A stretch of 64,000 bases of DNA from Mycolicibacterium rutilum (GCF_900108565.1 NZ_LT629971.1:3472001-3536000); one strand, 5' to 3'; shown: positions 9,102-18,890, counted from the first letter of the stretch. Made by a program: numbers and translations. Notes: generated from the sequence alone by a model not told the origin.

Positions 9102-10340
9102 TCACTCGAACGAGACGGTGACGTCCCCGCCCGACGGATCCGCGCCGGCCACCAGTGACCACGGCGCCCGGTAGACCCGGCCGGGGGAGGCCGGCCACGG
9201 GGTGCGGTGGCGGGCCAGCACCTTGCCGTCCTGCACGGCGCGCAGCCGCGGCAGGCGCCGGTACTCGTCGACCCACATCAACAGGTCACCGCGCGGGGCC
9301 GTGTCGCCGTTCGAAACCACCTGCGGCGCAATCCATCTGATCGGCCCGGCGGTGCGGATGCGGGGTCCGGTCTGAGGCTCGTGGCTGCGGGTCAGCCACC
9401 GCGTCACCGCGTCAGCGACGTGCCGCCCGTCGAGCGCCGCGCAGTCGGCCGTATCGACCGGATGCAGCAGGTTGCCCACTGCGAACACCCCGGCCGCGCT
9501 GGTGCGCAACGCCGCGTCGACGACCGGGCCGCGGGTCGCGGCATCCATCGCCAACCCGCCGGTGCGCGCGAGTTCGTGATCGGGCACCCAGTCCCCGGTG
9601 AACACGACGGTGTCGCAGTCGATCGTCGAGCGCGCACCGGTGTCGAGGTTCTCCACCGTCACCGAGCGCACCCGGCCCTTGCCGTGGATCCCGACCACCT
9701 TGCTGCGGGTCAGCACCGGTCCGTCCATCAGCACCCGTCCGGGCACCCGGAACGCGGCGTACGCCTCCGCACGCGGATACTCGCTCACCATCGCCGCCGT
9801 GGCACAACCGGATTCGCGCAGCGTGAGCACCGCCGACCAGCTGACCAGTTCGGCGCCGACGATCACGGCGCGGCTGCCCACCTTTGCGTGGTGGATGTGC
9901 ACCAGGTTCTGCAGCTGCCCGGTCGTGTAGACGCCGTCGGGCCGGTCGCCGGGCACCAGCCGGGCCGGCCGCGGCCTTTCCCGGGCGCCGGTCGCGAGCA
10001 CCACCGCGTCGGCGGTCACGGTGCGCACCCCGCGCGGGGACGTCACCTGCAGCCGGCGCTCACCGGCCCACCCGGTGACCATCGCCTCGGTCTCCAGCAC
10101 CGCACCGGCCGCCTGCGCCGCTTCGGTGAGCCGACGGGCATAGGCCGGTCCGGTGATGAACCGCTTGAGGTCGCGGATGCCGTAACCGAGATGGTCACTG
10201 TGGCGGGGGATTCCGCCGGTCTCGGCTTCACGCTCGATGACGAGGACCTCACCGTCGACGCTCTTGGCCAGTGCGGCGGCGGCGGTCAGCCCGGACGGTC
10301 CGCCGCCGACGATCGCCACCGCCACGTGCTGGTCGGTCAT
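9102..10340 (-). CDS. FAD-dependent NAD(P)-disulfide-type oxidoreductase (NoxA/GlpB-like subunit)
   Basis: A 412-residue flavoprotein with an N-terminal dinucleotide fold (VAIVGGGPSGLTAAAALA) and a second nucleotide-binding segment (AVIVGAELVSWSAVL), resembling the FAD/NAD(P) partner subunit found beside GlpA-type dehydrogenases. It is the last gene of a four-gene operon; its ATG at 10340 overlaps the stop of the GlpA-like gene (ATGA), and translation coupling suggests a fixed subunit ratio. It probably passes electrons from the GlpA-like subunit. It has no CxxC redox centre of the thioredoxin reductase type. The true electron acceptor is unknown. Confidence 0.82.
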   Translation of the reverse strand: MTDQHVAVAIVGGGPSGLTAAAALAKSVDGEVLVIEREAETGGIPRHSDHLGYGIRDLKRFITGPAYARRLTEAAQAAGAVLETEAMVTGWAGERRLQVTSPRGVRTVTADAVVLATGARERPRPARLVPGDRPDGVYTTGQLQNLVHIHHAKVGSRAVIVGAELVSWSAVLTLRESGCATAAMVSEYPRAEAYAAFRVPGRVLMDGPVLTRSKVVGIHGKGRVRSVTVENLDTGARSTIDCDTVVFTGDWVPDHELARTGGLAMDAATRGPVVDAALRTSAAGVFAVGNLLHPVDTADCAALDGRHVADAVTRWLTRSHEPQTGPRIRTAGPIRWIAPQVVSNGDTAPRGDLLMWVDEYRRLPRLRAVQDGKVLARHRTPWPASPGRVYRAPWSLVAGADPSGGDVTVSFE

Positions 10341-11728
10341 CGCACGCCGCCGTTCGCCTGCAGCAGCGCGTGAGTGTTCGCGCCGCAGTAGAAGCCCTGG
10401 CACCGCCCGTTCATCACCCGGGTGCGGCGGCGCAGCCCGTCGAGATCGGCGGGCGGGATGACCGACCCGAACGCATCGCGGATCTCCCCGGCGGTCACCC
10501 GCTCGCAGAAGCACACGATCCGGCCGTACTCGGCGTCGGCGGCGATCCGGTCGGCGTCCTGGTACGGGCGCATCCCGTTCTCGCCGATGTTCGGCATCCG
10601 CGGCGGCGCAGGCAGTTCCGGCCGTTCGGTGAGGTCGAGGCCGGCGTCGGCCAACAGTCCGGCGACGTGTTCGGCGATCGCCATGCCGGACGTCAGCCCC
10701 GTGGAGCGGATGCCGCCGACGAGGACGTAGCGCTGGCTTGGGTCGAGGTCGATGAGGTAGTCATCGCGGTCGATGGCGGCGCGCAGGCCGGCGTAGGTCG
10801 CGGTGATCTCGTCGTCGAACAGCGACGGCATCAACGCGCGGCCCTTGCTGACCAGGAAGTCGAAGCCGTCCTCGGAAGTGCCGGTGGCGGTGCGGTCTTC
10901 GAGGTTCTCCGACGTCGGCCCGACCATCACGTTGCCGTAGATCGTCGGGCTGACCAGCACGCCTTTGCCGCGCGATGACGGCACCGCGAGCACGATCAGC
11001 GGCACCATCGGCCGGGTCAGCTTGTCGAACACCAGTAGTTCACCGCGCCGCGGGGTCACGGTGAACCGGTGATAGCCGAACTGCGCGTCGAGATGGTCGG
11101 CGCCCAGTCCCGCGGCGTTGATCACCCACCGGCCCGTCACGTCCCCGGCCGTCGTGTGCACGGTGGTGACGTCGTCGCCGACGCTCACCCCGGTCACCCG
11201 TGCGCGCCGCCGCAAGTGCGCCCCGCGCTGCACGGCGTCGGTACCCAGCGCAAGGTTGGTCGTCCACGTACAGATCAGTCCCTCACCCGGGACGGTCAAC
11301 CCGGCCAACGCGCCGGGGCCAAGCGCCGGAACGCGGCGGTAAACCTCGTCGGCGCCGACGATCTCGCACGCGTGATAGCCGTTGCGTTCGGCCTTGTCCT
11401 TGAGCTTGGGCAGTGCGTCGCGCTCTTCGTCGGTCCAGGCGACCAGCAGCGCGCCGGTGCGTTCGACGGGAATCCCGGTCTGCTCGGCGTAGTCGCCGAG
11501 CAACTCGTAGCCGCGGGCGACGAGCCGCGACTCGAGCGTGCCCGGCGTGGCGTCGAAACCGGTGTGCAGCAACGCGGTGTTGGCCTTGCTGGTGCCGTCG
11601 CCGATGTCGGCGCGGGCTTCCAGCAGGGTGACCGACAGGTCGGTGCCTGCCAACGCCCGCGCGATCGCGCAGCCCACGATTCCGCCGCCCACCACGATGA
11701 CGTCGTAGACGTTGGCCGGGCCGCTCAT
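10337..11728 (-). CDS. GlpA-like FAD dehydrogenase with C-terminal BFD-type [2Fe-2S] domain
   Basis: A 463-residue protein. Residues 1-370 form a DAO-family FAD oxidoreductase (VIVVGGGIVGCAIARALAG) resembling glycerol-3-phosphate dehydrogenase. The last 70 residues hold a bacterioferritin-associated-ferredoxin-like cluster domain with Cys-x-Cys (IVCFCERVT) and a second Cys-x4-Cys (GRCQGFYC). GlpA of anaerobic G3P dehydrogenase has this layout. The ATG at 11728 overlaps the kinase stop by four bases. With the kinase upstream, a logical reaction is oxidation of a phosphorylated polyol or amino-alcohol made by the kinase; the substrate identity is inference. Confidence 0.85.
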   Translation of the reverse strand: MSGPANVYDVIVVGGGIVGCAIARALAGTDLSVTLLEARADIGDGTSKANTALLHTGFDATPGTLESRLVARGYELLGDYAEQTGIPVERTGALLVAWTDEERDALPKLKDKAERNGYHACEIVGADEVYRRVPALGPGALAGLTVPGEGLICTWTTNLALGTDAVQRGAHLRRRARVTGVSVGDDVTTVHTTAGDVTGRWVINAAGLGADHLDAQFGYHRFTVTPRRGELLVFDKLTRPMVPLIVLAVPSSRGKGVLVSPTIYGNVMVGPTSENLEDRTATGTSEDGFDFLVSKGRALMPSLFDDEITATYAGLRAAIDRDDYLIDLDPSQRYVLVGGIRSTGLTSGMAIAEHVAGLLADAGLDLTERPELPAPPRMPNIGENGMRPYQDADRIAADAEYGRIVCFCERVTAGEIRDAFGSVIPPADLDGLRRRTRVMNGRCQGFYCGANTHALLQANGGVR

Positions 11729-13161
11729 GTGGTCGTCTCCTTCTGTGTCAGTTGTGATTCCGCGGCTCGACGCCACCTGTCCAGGTAGTCGGCGGCGCGG
11801 TCGGCAGGCCATTGCGGGTCGTAAGTGCGGTGCGGGGTCCACGTGCCGACCGCCTCCTCGACGGTCAGGCTCGGGTCGAGCGCCAGCCGGGCGCAGGCGG
11901 CGGCGCCGAGCGCGGTGGCGTGCAGCGACGGGTAGACCTCGACGGGGATGCGGCCGAGATCCGCCTGCGCCTGCATGAGCACGGCCGAGCGCGTCAATCC
12001 GCCGTCCACCCGCAGCCGGGTCAGCGGCTGCCCGAGGTCGGTGCCCACCAGGTCGGTGAGCGCGCACACCGAGGCGGCGATGCCCTCGATCAGCGCGCGC
12101 ACCAACTGGCCGCGCCCGCTGGACAGCGTCATCCCGGTGAACGACGCGGTCGCCGACGAGTCCCACCACGGCGCCGCCAGCCCGGCCAGCGCGGGCACGC
12201 ACAACACACCGTCGCTGGAATCGGCTGCGGCCGAGTCGATCTGATCGGGTGCGGGGACCAGGCCGATGTCGATGGCCCAGCGCACCGCCGACGCCGCGGT
12301 GTACACCTGGCCGTCGACGCAGTACGAGGTGTCGCCGCGCAGCCGCCACGCCACCGACGTGGTCAGCCCCGACGTCGAGCGCGCCGGGTTGCCGCCGAGC
12401 TGCGCGAGCAGGAACGCCCCGGTGCCGTAGGTGCATTTCGCCGAGCCGGGCGCCAGGCACGACTCGGCCAGCAGCGCGGCCTGCTGGTCGACGATCAGCC
12501 CGGCGACCGGGATCGGCGCCCCGAACACCTCGGTGTGCCCGACGACCTCGTCGCTGCCGACGATCTCCGGCAGGGCCTCGCCGCCGAGCCCGAACAGCTC
12601 GACCAGTTCGTCGTCCCACGCGGCCGAGTTCAGGCCCGTCAGCAGTGAGCGGCTGGCGGTCGAGGCGTCGGTGACGAACGCACCGCACAACCGGTGCACC
12701 AGCCAGGTGTCGGTGGTGGTGACGACGCCCGCGGTCGTCGAATTCGCCCGCAGCCACGCCATTTTCGGTGCCGAGAAGTAGGGGTCGAGCACCAGGCCTG
12801 TGCGTTCGGCGACGGCGGCCGCCGACGCCGACAGCGGCTCGCAGATCGTCGCCGACCGCCGGTCCTGCCAGACCACCGCCGGGGTCAGGGGCCGCCCGGT
12901 GTCGCGGTCCCAGGCCAGCACGGTCTCACCCTGGTTGGCCAGCCCGACCGCCGCCACCGGCACGCCCGCCTGCGCCAGCGCCTGCCGTCCCGCGGTGACC
13001 ACGGAGTCGAACAGTTCCTCGGGGTCCTGTTCGACGCCGCCGCCGGGCAGATACTGCGGCCGCAACGGAACCTCGGAGATCGACACCACCTGGCCGGTGT
13101 CGTCGACCACCACGGCCTTCGTTCCGGAGGTGCCCTGGTCGATCGCCAGGACGTGACGCAT
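11725..13161 (-). CDS. FGGY-family carbohydrate kinase (glycerol kinase-like)
   Basis: A 478-residue sugar or polyol kinase. The ATP-binding N-terminus is AIDQGTSGTKAVVVDD; LANQGETVLAWDRDTGRPL and WQDRR match the substrate region of glycerol kinases; and VDGGLTRSAVLMQAQADLG is the C-terminal FGGY signature. Canonical glycerol kinases are near 500 residues and more strongly conserved, so this is a divergent member whose substrate may not be glycerol. It starts two bases after the permease stop in the same operon. It would generate the phosphorylated substrate for the GlpA-like dehydrogenase downstream. Confidence 0.87.
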   Translation of the reverse strand: MRHVLAIDQGTSGTKAVVVDDTGQVVSISEVPLRPQYLPGGGVEQDPEELFDSVVTAGRQALAQAGVPVAAVGLANQGETVLAWDRDTGRPLTPAVVWQDRRSATICEPLSASAAAVAERTGLVLDPYFSAPKMAWLRANSTTAGVVTTTDTWLVHRLCGAFVTDASTASRSLLTGLNSAAWDDELVELFGLGGEALPEIVGSDEVVGHTEVFGAPIPVAGLIVDQQAALLAESCLAPGSAKCTYGTGAFLLAQLGGNPARSTSGLTTSVAWRLRGDTSYCVDGQVYTAASAVRWAIDIGLVPAPDQIDSAAADSSDGVLCVPALAGLAAPWWDSSATASFTGMTLSSGRGQLVRALIEGIAASVCALTDLVGTDLGQPLTRLRVDGGLTRSAVLMQAQADLGRIPVEVYPSLHATALGAAACARLALDPSLTVEEAVGTWTPHRTYDPQWPADRAADYLDRWRRAAESQLTQKETTT

Positions 13162-13163
13162 GC

Positions 13164-14666
13164 TCAGCCTTTCTCCGCTTCATGCTCGAGTTCGGCGTCG
13201 ATCGACTCCATGCCGGGCATGGTCAGCCCGTGCCGGCCGCGGGTGGCCAGCAGATAGCCGAGGTAGCAGGCGCCGATCACCCACATCACGATGACGTATG
13301 CCCACGCCTCCTTGAAACTCGAGTCCCGGAACAACGCGAGCTCGAACGCCAGCCACACGACCGCGACGACGAGCACCGGGATCTCCCAGGCGCCGAGGTT
13401 GAACTTGTCGCTCTCGGGCAGCGACTTGCGCTTGATCAGGTAGAGCACCACCGTCGAGGCGTACATCACCGCGGGCAGCAGCGTCGCGGCACTGAAGAGC
13501 GTGAACAGGGCGGTCTCCGACTGCGAGAAGATCGCCAGAATCAGTTGCGCGAGCACGAAATACAGCACCGTCGCCTTGAACGGGGTGCGGAAGCGGTTCG
13601 AGATCTGGCCCCACTGCTGCCAGCCGGGGAACCGTTCGTCGCGCGACATCGCCCACGTCAGCCGCACACCGGTGATCATGATGACCAAACCGCAGGCGAA
13701 GATCGCCAGCACCACCATGATCAACAGCAGGGTGGCCACGGCCGAGCCGAGCGTGTTCTCGATGACGTCGGCGATCGGGGTGCCCGATTCGGCGAGCGCG
13801 ACGGGGTCGCCGGCGGCCAGCGTCACCGCGACGATGAACAGGAAGCCCAACACGCCCGAGGCCAGCACGGCCTGCCACATCGCCCGGGGCACAACGCGTT
13901 CCGGGTCGTTGGTCTCCTCGGCCAGGTTCGCCGCCGACTCGAAGCCGACGATGGTGAACGCGCCGAGCAGGAAGCCGAGCATCCACGGCCCCGCCGAGGT
14001 CAGGTCCCCGAAGCTCCAGAAGCCCTCGGTAGCAACGGCGCCCTTGCTGAACAGGTTCGCGACGTCCACCTCGCCGCGGATCGCCGCGACGACGAACAGC
14101 AGCAGGGTCAACGCGACCATGCCGACGAGTTCGAGGGTGACCAGGCTGTTGTTGACCCGCTCGGCCCACGGCGTCGAAAACGCCACCAGCAGCGCCTGAC
14201 CCGTCAGGACGAGGGCGGTGACCAGCCACGTGATGGTCGCGGTGGCCTCGTAGTTGAGCAGCACCGGCATGATCGTCGACGCGATCGTGTAGTCGACGGC
14301 GACCACCACGATCGCCAGGAAGGTGAACGAGATCCAGCCCAGGATCCACCCCAGCACGGGGTTGGCCAGCCGCGACATCCACTGGTAGTGGTAGCCGGTC
14401 ACCGGGATCCTGGCGGCCAGCGCGCCGAGCGCGAACGCCACCGCCAACTGTCCGATCACGGCGATCGGCCACGTCCAGATGCCGACCGGACCCGATGAGT
14501 TGAGCACCGACCCGTAGGTGGTGAAGATGCCGGTCGCGATCGAGACGAACGCGAACGCCACCGCGAAGGACGCGAATCGTCCGGTGCGGCGTTCGAGGGC
14601 TTGTTTGTAGCCGAACTGCGCGAGCTCGGCGGCGTCGCTGGAAACCGCTGGATCTGGTGCCGACAT
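13164..14666 (-). CDS. APC-family amino acid/amine permease
   Basis: A 500-residue transporter with about 12 hydrophobic helices and the APC core (SIATGIFTTYGSVLNSSGPVGIW; GFLLGAFTIVGFESAANLAEET; AFSTPWAERVNN). The GFESAANLAEET loop is shared with GABA/choline-type permeases rather than with sugar or polyol carriers. It leads the operon with a kinase and two flavoproteins, implying uptake of an amino compound that is then phosphorylated and oxidised. The ATG at 14666 lies 12 bases downstream of a GntR-type operator, so repression at this promoter is expected. Confidence 0.88.
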   Translation of the reverse strand: MSAPDPAVSSDAAELAQFGYKQALERRTGRFASFAVAFAFVSIATGIFTTYGSVLNSSGPVGIWTWPIAVIGQLAVAFALGALAARIPVTGYHYQWMSRLANPVLGWILGWISFTFLAIVVVAVDYTIASTIMPVLLNYEATATITWLVTALVLTGQALLVAFSTPWAERVNNSLVTLELVGMVALTLLLFVVAAIRGEVDVANLFSKGAVATEGFWSFGDLTSAGPWMLGFLLGAFTIVGFESAANLAEETNDPERVVPRAMWQAVLASGVLGFLFIVAVTLAAGDPVALAESGTPIADVIENTLGSAVATLLLIMVVLAIFACGLVIMITGVRLTWAMSRDERFPGWQQWGQISNRFRTPFKATVLYFVLAQLILAIFSQSETALFTLFSAATLLPAVMYASTVVLYLIKRKSLPESDKFNLGAWEIPVLVVAVVWLAFELALFRDSSFKEAWAYVIVMWVIGACYLGYLLATRGRHGLTMPGMESIDAELEHEAEKG

Positions 14667-14678
14667 CGTTCCCTCCGG

Positions 14679-14690
14679 TGGTATAGACCA
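14679..14690. promoter_or_regulatory. GntR/HutC-type operator box 1
   Basis: TGGTATAGACCA, an interrupted palindrome of the TGGTnTAnACCA type bound by HutC-subfamily GntR repressors (PhnF of M. smegmatis binds this kind of site). It sits 12 bases before the permease start. A near-copy lies 72 bases away, before the gntR gene. Confidence 0.75.
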
Positions 14691-14761
14691 TCTGGTTGAA
14701 CCGAAGTATGGAGTGCATGCGAACCGTCGTCAACCGTTGACACAGACTGTTAACGAATCGA

Positions 14762-14773
14762 TGGCATAGACCA
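14762..14773. promoter_or_regulatory. GntR/HutC-type operator box 2
   Basis: TGGCATAGACCA, differing from box 1 by one base, and followed by the same TnTGGTT flank (n is C or G). It lies 56 bases upstream of the gntR ATG, so the repressor probably controls itself and the divergent operon. Confidence 0.72.
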
Positions 14774-14828
14774 TGTGGTTCGTGATCGACGCGTGCTGCG
14801 GGGCGGTTTTCCCGGCTACGCTGCGAGC

Positions 14829-15557
14829 ATGCCGCCGGCCACCCCGCGCTACATCGCGATCGCCGCCCTGGTTCGCGACCGCATCGAAACCGAGCAGCTC
14901 GGGCCCCATACCCTGCTGCCGTCGGAGCGTGAGCTGGCCGAGCAGCACGGGGTCAGCCGGATGACCGCCCGTCAGGCGCTGTCGCTGCTGGAGAGCGAGG
15001 GGGTGGTCTACCGCAAGCCGCCGCGCGGCACGTTCGTCGCCGAACCGCGGGTGCGTTTTCACATCGGCAGCTTCTCCGAGGAGGTGGCGCGGCTGGGCCT
15101 GCGCCCGGCGGCCCGCCTGCTGTGGGCCGAGCACCAGCACCCGACCCCGGCGGTGCAGCTCGCGCTGGGACTCGAGGACGGCGCGATGGTGCACGCCTTC
15201 CATCGGCTGCGTTCGGTCGATGACGTCCCGTTTGCGCTGGAGACGACGTTCCTGCCGGCGGATCTCACCCCGGGCATCCTCGACGAGTCCGGGGACGGGT
15301 CGCTGTGGGCGGTGCTGCGCGACCGGTATGGCATCGACCTGGCGCGATCGACTGCGGTGCTGGAGTCGATCGTGCTCGACGACGCCTCGAGTGCCCAGCT
15401 CGGCGTGCGCGCGGGCTCGGCGGGCACGTTGCTGACGCGCCGCACCGAGGACGCTGCGGGGCGCTGCGTCGAGTACGCCCGCGACGTCTACCGCGCCGAC
15501 CGGGCGTCGTTCGAGGTGTCCGAACGTCTCGGTGCGCATCGGCTCTCACCCGTCTGA
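14829..15557 (+). CDS. GntR-family (HutC-type) transcriptional repressor
   Basis: A 242-residue regulator. The N-terminal winged helix ([30 protein letters not shown], about residues 28-60) is followed by a UTRA ligand-binding domain ([15 protein letters not shown]; the C-terminal [16 protein letters not shown]). UTRA domains sense small metabolites, often phosphorylated. The ATG at 14829 is chosen because the open frame upstream of it runs through operator box 2. The gene diverges from the permease-kinase-dehydrogenase operon, with operators at 14679-14690 and 14762-14773, which makes it the likely substrate-responsive repressor of that operon. Confidence 0.9.
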   Translation: MPPATPRYIAIAALVRDRIETEQLGPHTLLPSERELAEQHGVSRMTARQALSLLESEGVVYRKPPRGTFVAEPRVRFHIGSFSEEVARLGLRPAARLLWAEHQHPTPAVQLALGLEDGAMVHAFHRLRSVDDVPFALETTFLPADLTPGILDESGDGSLWAVLRDRYGIDLARSTAVLESIVLDDASSAQLGVRAGSAGTLLTRRTEDAAGRCVEYARDVYRADRASFEVSERLGAHRLSPV

Positions 15558-15589
15558 GCGGCTCGGCTACTGCCGTAAGCTGGCTGTTC

Positions 15590-16228
15590 GTGGCTCAAAG
15601 GCGCAGGCTCGGCGTGATGGGTGGAACGTTCGACCCCATCCACCACGGGCACCTGGTCGCCGCCAGCGAGGTGGCCGACCGGTTCGAGCTCGACGAGGTG
15701 GTCTTCGTGCCGACCGGCCAGCCGTGGCAGAAGGGCCGCGACGTCACCGCCCCCGAGGACCGCTATCTGATGACGGTCATCGCGACCGCGTCCAATCCGC
15801 GGTTCAGCGTGAGCCGTGTCGACATCGACCGGGGCGGGCCCACCTACACCAAGGACACCCTGCGGGACCTGCATCGGCTCAACCCGGACGCCGACCTGTT
15901 CTTCATCACCGGCGCCGACGCGCTGGCGTCGATCCTGACGTGGCAGAACTTCGAGGAGATGTTCTCGATCGCCAACTTCGTCGGGGTGAGCAGGCCGGGC
16001 TACGAGCTCGACGGCAAGCACATCGCGGCGGCGATCAAAGAACTGCCCGACGACGCGCTGCAACTCGTCGAGGTGCCCGCGCTGGCGATCTCGTCCACCG
16101 ACTGCCGCAAGCGCGCGGAGGAGAACCGGCCGATCTGGTACCTGGTGCCCGACGGTGTCGTCCAGTACGTCACCAAACGCAAACTCTATGCCGCCCAATC
16201 ACTCACAACACAGGGGAAGCATCAATGA
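15590..16228 (+). CDS. nadD: nicotinate-nucleotide adenylyltransferase
   Basis: A 212-residue nucleotidyltransferase that converts nicotinate mononucleotide and ATP to deamido-NAD, the substrate of NadE encoded at the left of the window. The motifs [12 protein letters not shown] (HxGH-type) and ISSTDCR (ISSTxxR) are intact. I start it at GTG 15590, giving the [15 protein letters not shown] opening that matches M. tuberculosis NadD; an ATG nine codons on would begin at MGGTFDP and cut the first strand. It heads the nadD-rsfS-gpgP-octT-degV operon, with overlapping stops and starts throughout. Confidence 0.95.
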   Translation: MAQRRRLGVMGGTFDPIHHGHLVAASEVADRFELDEVVFVPTGQPWQKGRDVTAPEDRYLMTVIATASNPRFSVSRVDIDRGGPTYTKDTLRDLHRLNPDADLFFITGADALASILTWQNFEEMFSIANFVGVSRPGYELDGKHIAAAIKELPDDALQLVEVPALAISSTDCRKRAEENRPIWYLVPDGVVQYVTKRKLYAAQSLTTQGKHQ

Positions 16229-16611
16229 GCGCCTCCGACGAAGCCGTCCGCATGGCCACGGTGGCCGCACAGGCGGCCGCGTCCAAACTCGCCGACGATG
16301 TCGTCGTCATCGACGTCTCGGGCCAACTCGTGATCACCGACTGCTTCGTGATCGCGTCGGCCTCCAACGAGCGGCAGGTCAATGCGATCGTCGACGAGGT
16401 CGAGGAGAAGATGCGCCTGGCCGGGCACAAGCCCGCCCGCCGCGAAGGCGCCCGCGAGGGCCGCTGGACCCTGCTCGACTACGTCGACATCGTCGTGCAC
16501 ATCCAGCATCAGGACGAACGCAATTTCTATGCGCTGGACCGGTTGTGGCGCGACTGCCCGACGCTGCCGATCGACGTCGACGCGCCGCCCGCAGCGGAAG
16601 GCGACCAGTGA
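16225..16611 (+). CDS. rsfS: ribosome silencing factor RsfS
   Basis: A 128-residue RsfS/Iojap protein that binds ribosomal protein uL14 and blocks 30S-50S joining when nutrients are short. The conserved core is visible: [26 protein letters not shown] and [13 protein letters not shown]. The ATG at 16225 overlaps the nadD stop (ATGA) and the gene ends inside the gpgP start. This nadD-rsfS pairing is widespread in bacteria. Confidence 0.95.
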   Translation: MSASDEAVRMATVAAQAAASKLADDVVVIDVSGQLVITDCFVIASASNERQVNAIVDEVEEKMRLAGHKPARREGAREGRWTLLDYVDIVVHIQHQDERNFYALDRLWRDCPTLPIDVDAPPAAEGDQ

Positions 16612-17276
16612 GGGTCCGGCGCCTGGTGATGCTGCGGCACGGCCAGACCGAGTACAACGCGGGCAGCCGGATGCAGGGTCAGCTCGACACCGACCTGACC
16701 GACCTCGGCAAGGAGCAGGCCCTCGCGGCGGCCGAGGTGCTGGCCAAACGCCAACCGCTGGTGATCGTGTCCTCGGATCTGCGGCGCGCATTCGACACCG
16801 CGATCGTGCTCGGTGACCGCTCCGGCGTGCCGGTGCAGGCCGACGTCCGGCTGCGCGAAACGCATCTTGGGGAGTGGCAGGGCCTGACGCACCATGAGGT
16901 CGACGCCGTCGCGCCCGGTGCTCGGATGGTGTGGCGCAACGACTCTCGGTGGGCACCGCCGGGCGGGGAGAGCCGCGTCGACGTCGCGTCGCGCAGTATG
17001 CCCGCGGTGAGCGAGCTGATCGAGCAGCAGACCGACTGGGGTGCCGTCGATCCCGACCGGCCCGTGGTGCTGGTCGCGCACGGCGGTCTGATCGCGGCCT
17101 TGACCGCCGCGCTGCTCGCCCTGCCGGTCGACAACTGGCCGATTCTCGGCGGCATGGGCAACGCCAGCTGGGTGCAGCTGTCCGGCCACAGCGACGCCGA
17201 CGCCACTGCTCAGGGCATCCGGTGGCGGCTCGACGTGTGGAACGCCTCGGCGCAGGTGGCCGGCGATGTCCTCTGA
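16608..17276 (+). CDS. gpgP: glucosyl-3-phosphoglycerate phosphatase (histidine phosphatase family)
   Basis: A 222-residue histidine phosphatase with the catalytic RHG motif at 10-12 ([23 protein letters not shown]) and a second His in VLVAHGGLI. Length, motif and operon position match M. tuberculosis Rv2419c (GpgP), which removes phosphate from glucosyl-3-phosphoglycerate to give glucosylglycerate, an early precursor of methylglucose lipopolysaccharide. The GTG at 16608 overlaps the rsfS stop. Without that context it could only be called a phosphoglycerate-mutase-like phosphatase. Confidence 0.9.
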   Translation: MRVRRLVMLRHGQTEYNAGSRMQGQLDTDLTDLGKEQALAAAEVLAKRQPLVIVSSDLRRAFDTAIVLGDRSGVPVQADVRLRETHLGEWQGLTHHEVDAVAPGARMVWRNDSRWAPPGGESRVDVASRSMPAVSELIEQQTDWGAVDPDRPVVLVAHGGLIAALTAALLALPVDNWPILGGMGNASWVQLSGHSDADATAQGIRWRLDVWNASAQVAGDVL

Positions 17277-17988
17277 ACGCCCCACGCTGCTGGTCTTCTG
17301 CGACTCGCTGTCGTACTACGGCCCCACCGGCGGCCTGCCCGCCGACGATCCCCGCATCTGGCCCAACCTCGTTGCCACACAACTGGACTGGGATGTCGAG
17401 GTGATCGGGCGGATCGGCTGGACCTGTCGCGACGTGTGGTGGGCGGCCACGCAGGACCCCCGCGCGTGGGCGGCGTTGCCGCGGGCCGGCGCCGTGGTGT
17501 TCGCAACCGGTGGCATGGACTCGCTGCCCTCGCCCTTGCCGACCGCGCTGCGTGAGCTGATCCGCTACGTGCGGCCGCCGTTCCTGCGGCGCTGGGTTCG
17601 CGACGGGTACGGGTGGGTTCAGCCGCGGCTGTCGCCGGTGTCGCGGGCCGCGCTGCCACCGCACCTGACCGCCGAGTACCTCGAGATGACCCGCGGTGCG
17701 ATCGATTTCAACCGGCCCGGCATACCCGTCGTCGCCTGCCTGCCGTCGGTGCACATCGCCGAGACCTACGGCAAGGCGCACCACGGCCGCGAGGGCACCG
17801 TCCGGGCGATCACCGAATGGGCCGAGCAGCACGACGTTCCGCTCGTCGACCTCAAGGCGGCGGTCGGCGAGTACGTGATGAGCGGTCAGGGCAACCCCGA
17901 CGGCATCCACTGGAACTTCGAGGGGCACCGGGCGGTGGCGGACCTGATGCTCAAGGCGCTCGCCGAAGCCGGCATCGCATGTCCGTAG
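17266..17988 (+). CDS. octT: SGNH-family octanoyltransferase of methylglucose lipopolysaccharide
   Basis: A 240-residue SGNH/GDSL-like protein. Block I is FCDSLSYYG near residue 11 and the terminal Asp/His block is [16 protein letters not shown]. It is syntenic with M. tuberculosis Rv2418c (OctT), reported to add octanoate to the glucosylglycerate-type intermediate of methylglucose lipopolysaccharide. The start overlaps the gpgP stop by 11 bases, which fits consecutive steps. It has no signal peptide, so it acts in the cytoplasm. The transferase assignment rests on orthology and gene order; the fold alone would suggest an esterase. Confidence 0.85.
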   Translation: MSSERPTLLVFCDSLSYYGPTGGLPADDPRIWPNLVATQLDWDVEVIGRIGWTCRDVWWAATQDPRAWAALPRAGAVVFATGGMDSLPSPLPTALRELIRYVRPPFLRRWVRDGYGWVQPRLSPVSRAALPPHLTAEYLEMTRGAIDFNRPGIPVVACLPSVHIAETYGKAHHGREGTVRAITEWAEQHDVPLVDLKAAVGEYVMSGQGNPDGIHWNFEGHRAVADLMLKALAEAGIACP

Positions 17989-18815
17989 TGGTGGTCACCG
18001 ACTCGTCGTCGCGGTTGGCGCCCGACGAGTTGAAGCAGTGGAACATCCGTCAGGTCCCGCTGCACGTGCTGGTCGACCTGATCGACCTGCGCGACGGTGT
18101 CGACGAGGTGCCCTACGACATCCACGCGGTCCCGCGGGCCAGTACCGCGGGCGCCGCGCCGGCCGACCTGGCCGAGGCCTACCAGCACGCGCTGAGCGAC
18201 AGCGACGGCGACGGTGTTGTCGCCGTGCACCTTTCGGCGGCGCTGTCGAGTTCGTACAGCTCGGCAGTGCAAGCCGCCCGCGAGTTCGGGTCCTCGGTGC
18301 GGGTGGTGAACTCGCGGTCGGCGGCGATGGGTGTCGGCTTCACCGCGCTGGCCGCCGCGCGTGCCGCAGCGACCGGAGCCGACGTCGATTCCGTTGAGGC
18401 GGCGGCCCGTTCGGCGGTCGAACGCACCTCCGCGTTCATCGTCGTGCACCGGCTCGACAATCTGCGGCGCAGCGGGCGGATCGGCACCGCGGCGTCCTGG
18501 CTGGGCACCGCGCTCTCACTCAAACCGCTGCTGGCCCTCGACGTCGACGGCAGGCTGGTGCTCGATCAGCGCATCCGGACGATCGGCAAGGCGCACGCCG
18601 CGATGGTCGACCGCGTCGTCGACCTGGTCGGGGAGCGGCGCGCGTCGATCGCGGTGCACCACGTGGACAACCACGACGGCGCCGATCAGCTCGGCGCAGC
18701 GCTGACCGACCGGCTGCCGCAGGTGGACCCGCTGATCGTCACCGACATGGGGCCGGTGCTGTCGATTCACGTCGGCGCGGGCGCGATCGGCGTCGTCGTG
18801 CAGGTCGCCGACTAA
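17979..18815 (+). CDS. DegV family fatty-acid-binding protein
   Basis: A 278-residue DegV-fold protein with the N-terminal VVTDSSSRL strand, [13 protein letters not shown] and the [14 protein letters not shown] segment typical of the family. DegV proteins bind a fatty acyl chain between two lobes, and some present it for acyl phosphate chemistry. As last gene of an operon with octT, it might supply or hold the octanoyl chain; that link is inference. The ATG at 17979 overlaps the octT stop by 10 bases. The M. tuberculosis counterpart is Rv2417c. Confidence 0.9.
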   Translation: MSVVVVTDSSSRLAPDELKQWNIRQVPLHVLVDLIDLRDGVDEVPYDIHAVPRASTAGAAPADLAEAYQHALSDSDGDGVVAVHLSAALSSSYSSAVQAAREFGSSVRVVNSRSAAMGVGFTALAAARAAATGADVDSVEAAARSAVERTSAFIVVHRLDNLRRSGRIGTAASWLGTALSLKPLLALDVDGRLVLDQRIRTIGKAHAAMVDRVVDLVGERRASIAVHHVDNHDGADQLGAALTDRLPQVDPLIVTDMGPVLSIHVGAGAIGVVVQVAD

Positions 18816-18827
18816 GGCCCTTTTTCA

Positions 18828-18890
18828 CGCCGAGCGCACGCTTGTTCGCGCCTTCACTCGCGATTTACGTACACAACCGCACTCTCGGCG
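18828..18890. repeat. imperfect inverted repeat after degV
   Basis: Outer arms CGCCGAG (18828-18834) and CTCGGCG (18884-18890) pair perfectly; the next 16 bases pair at roughly half the positions. It may be a decayed terminator hairpin of the same class as those at 3552, 9026 and 31299. Confidence 0.35.
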
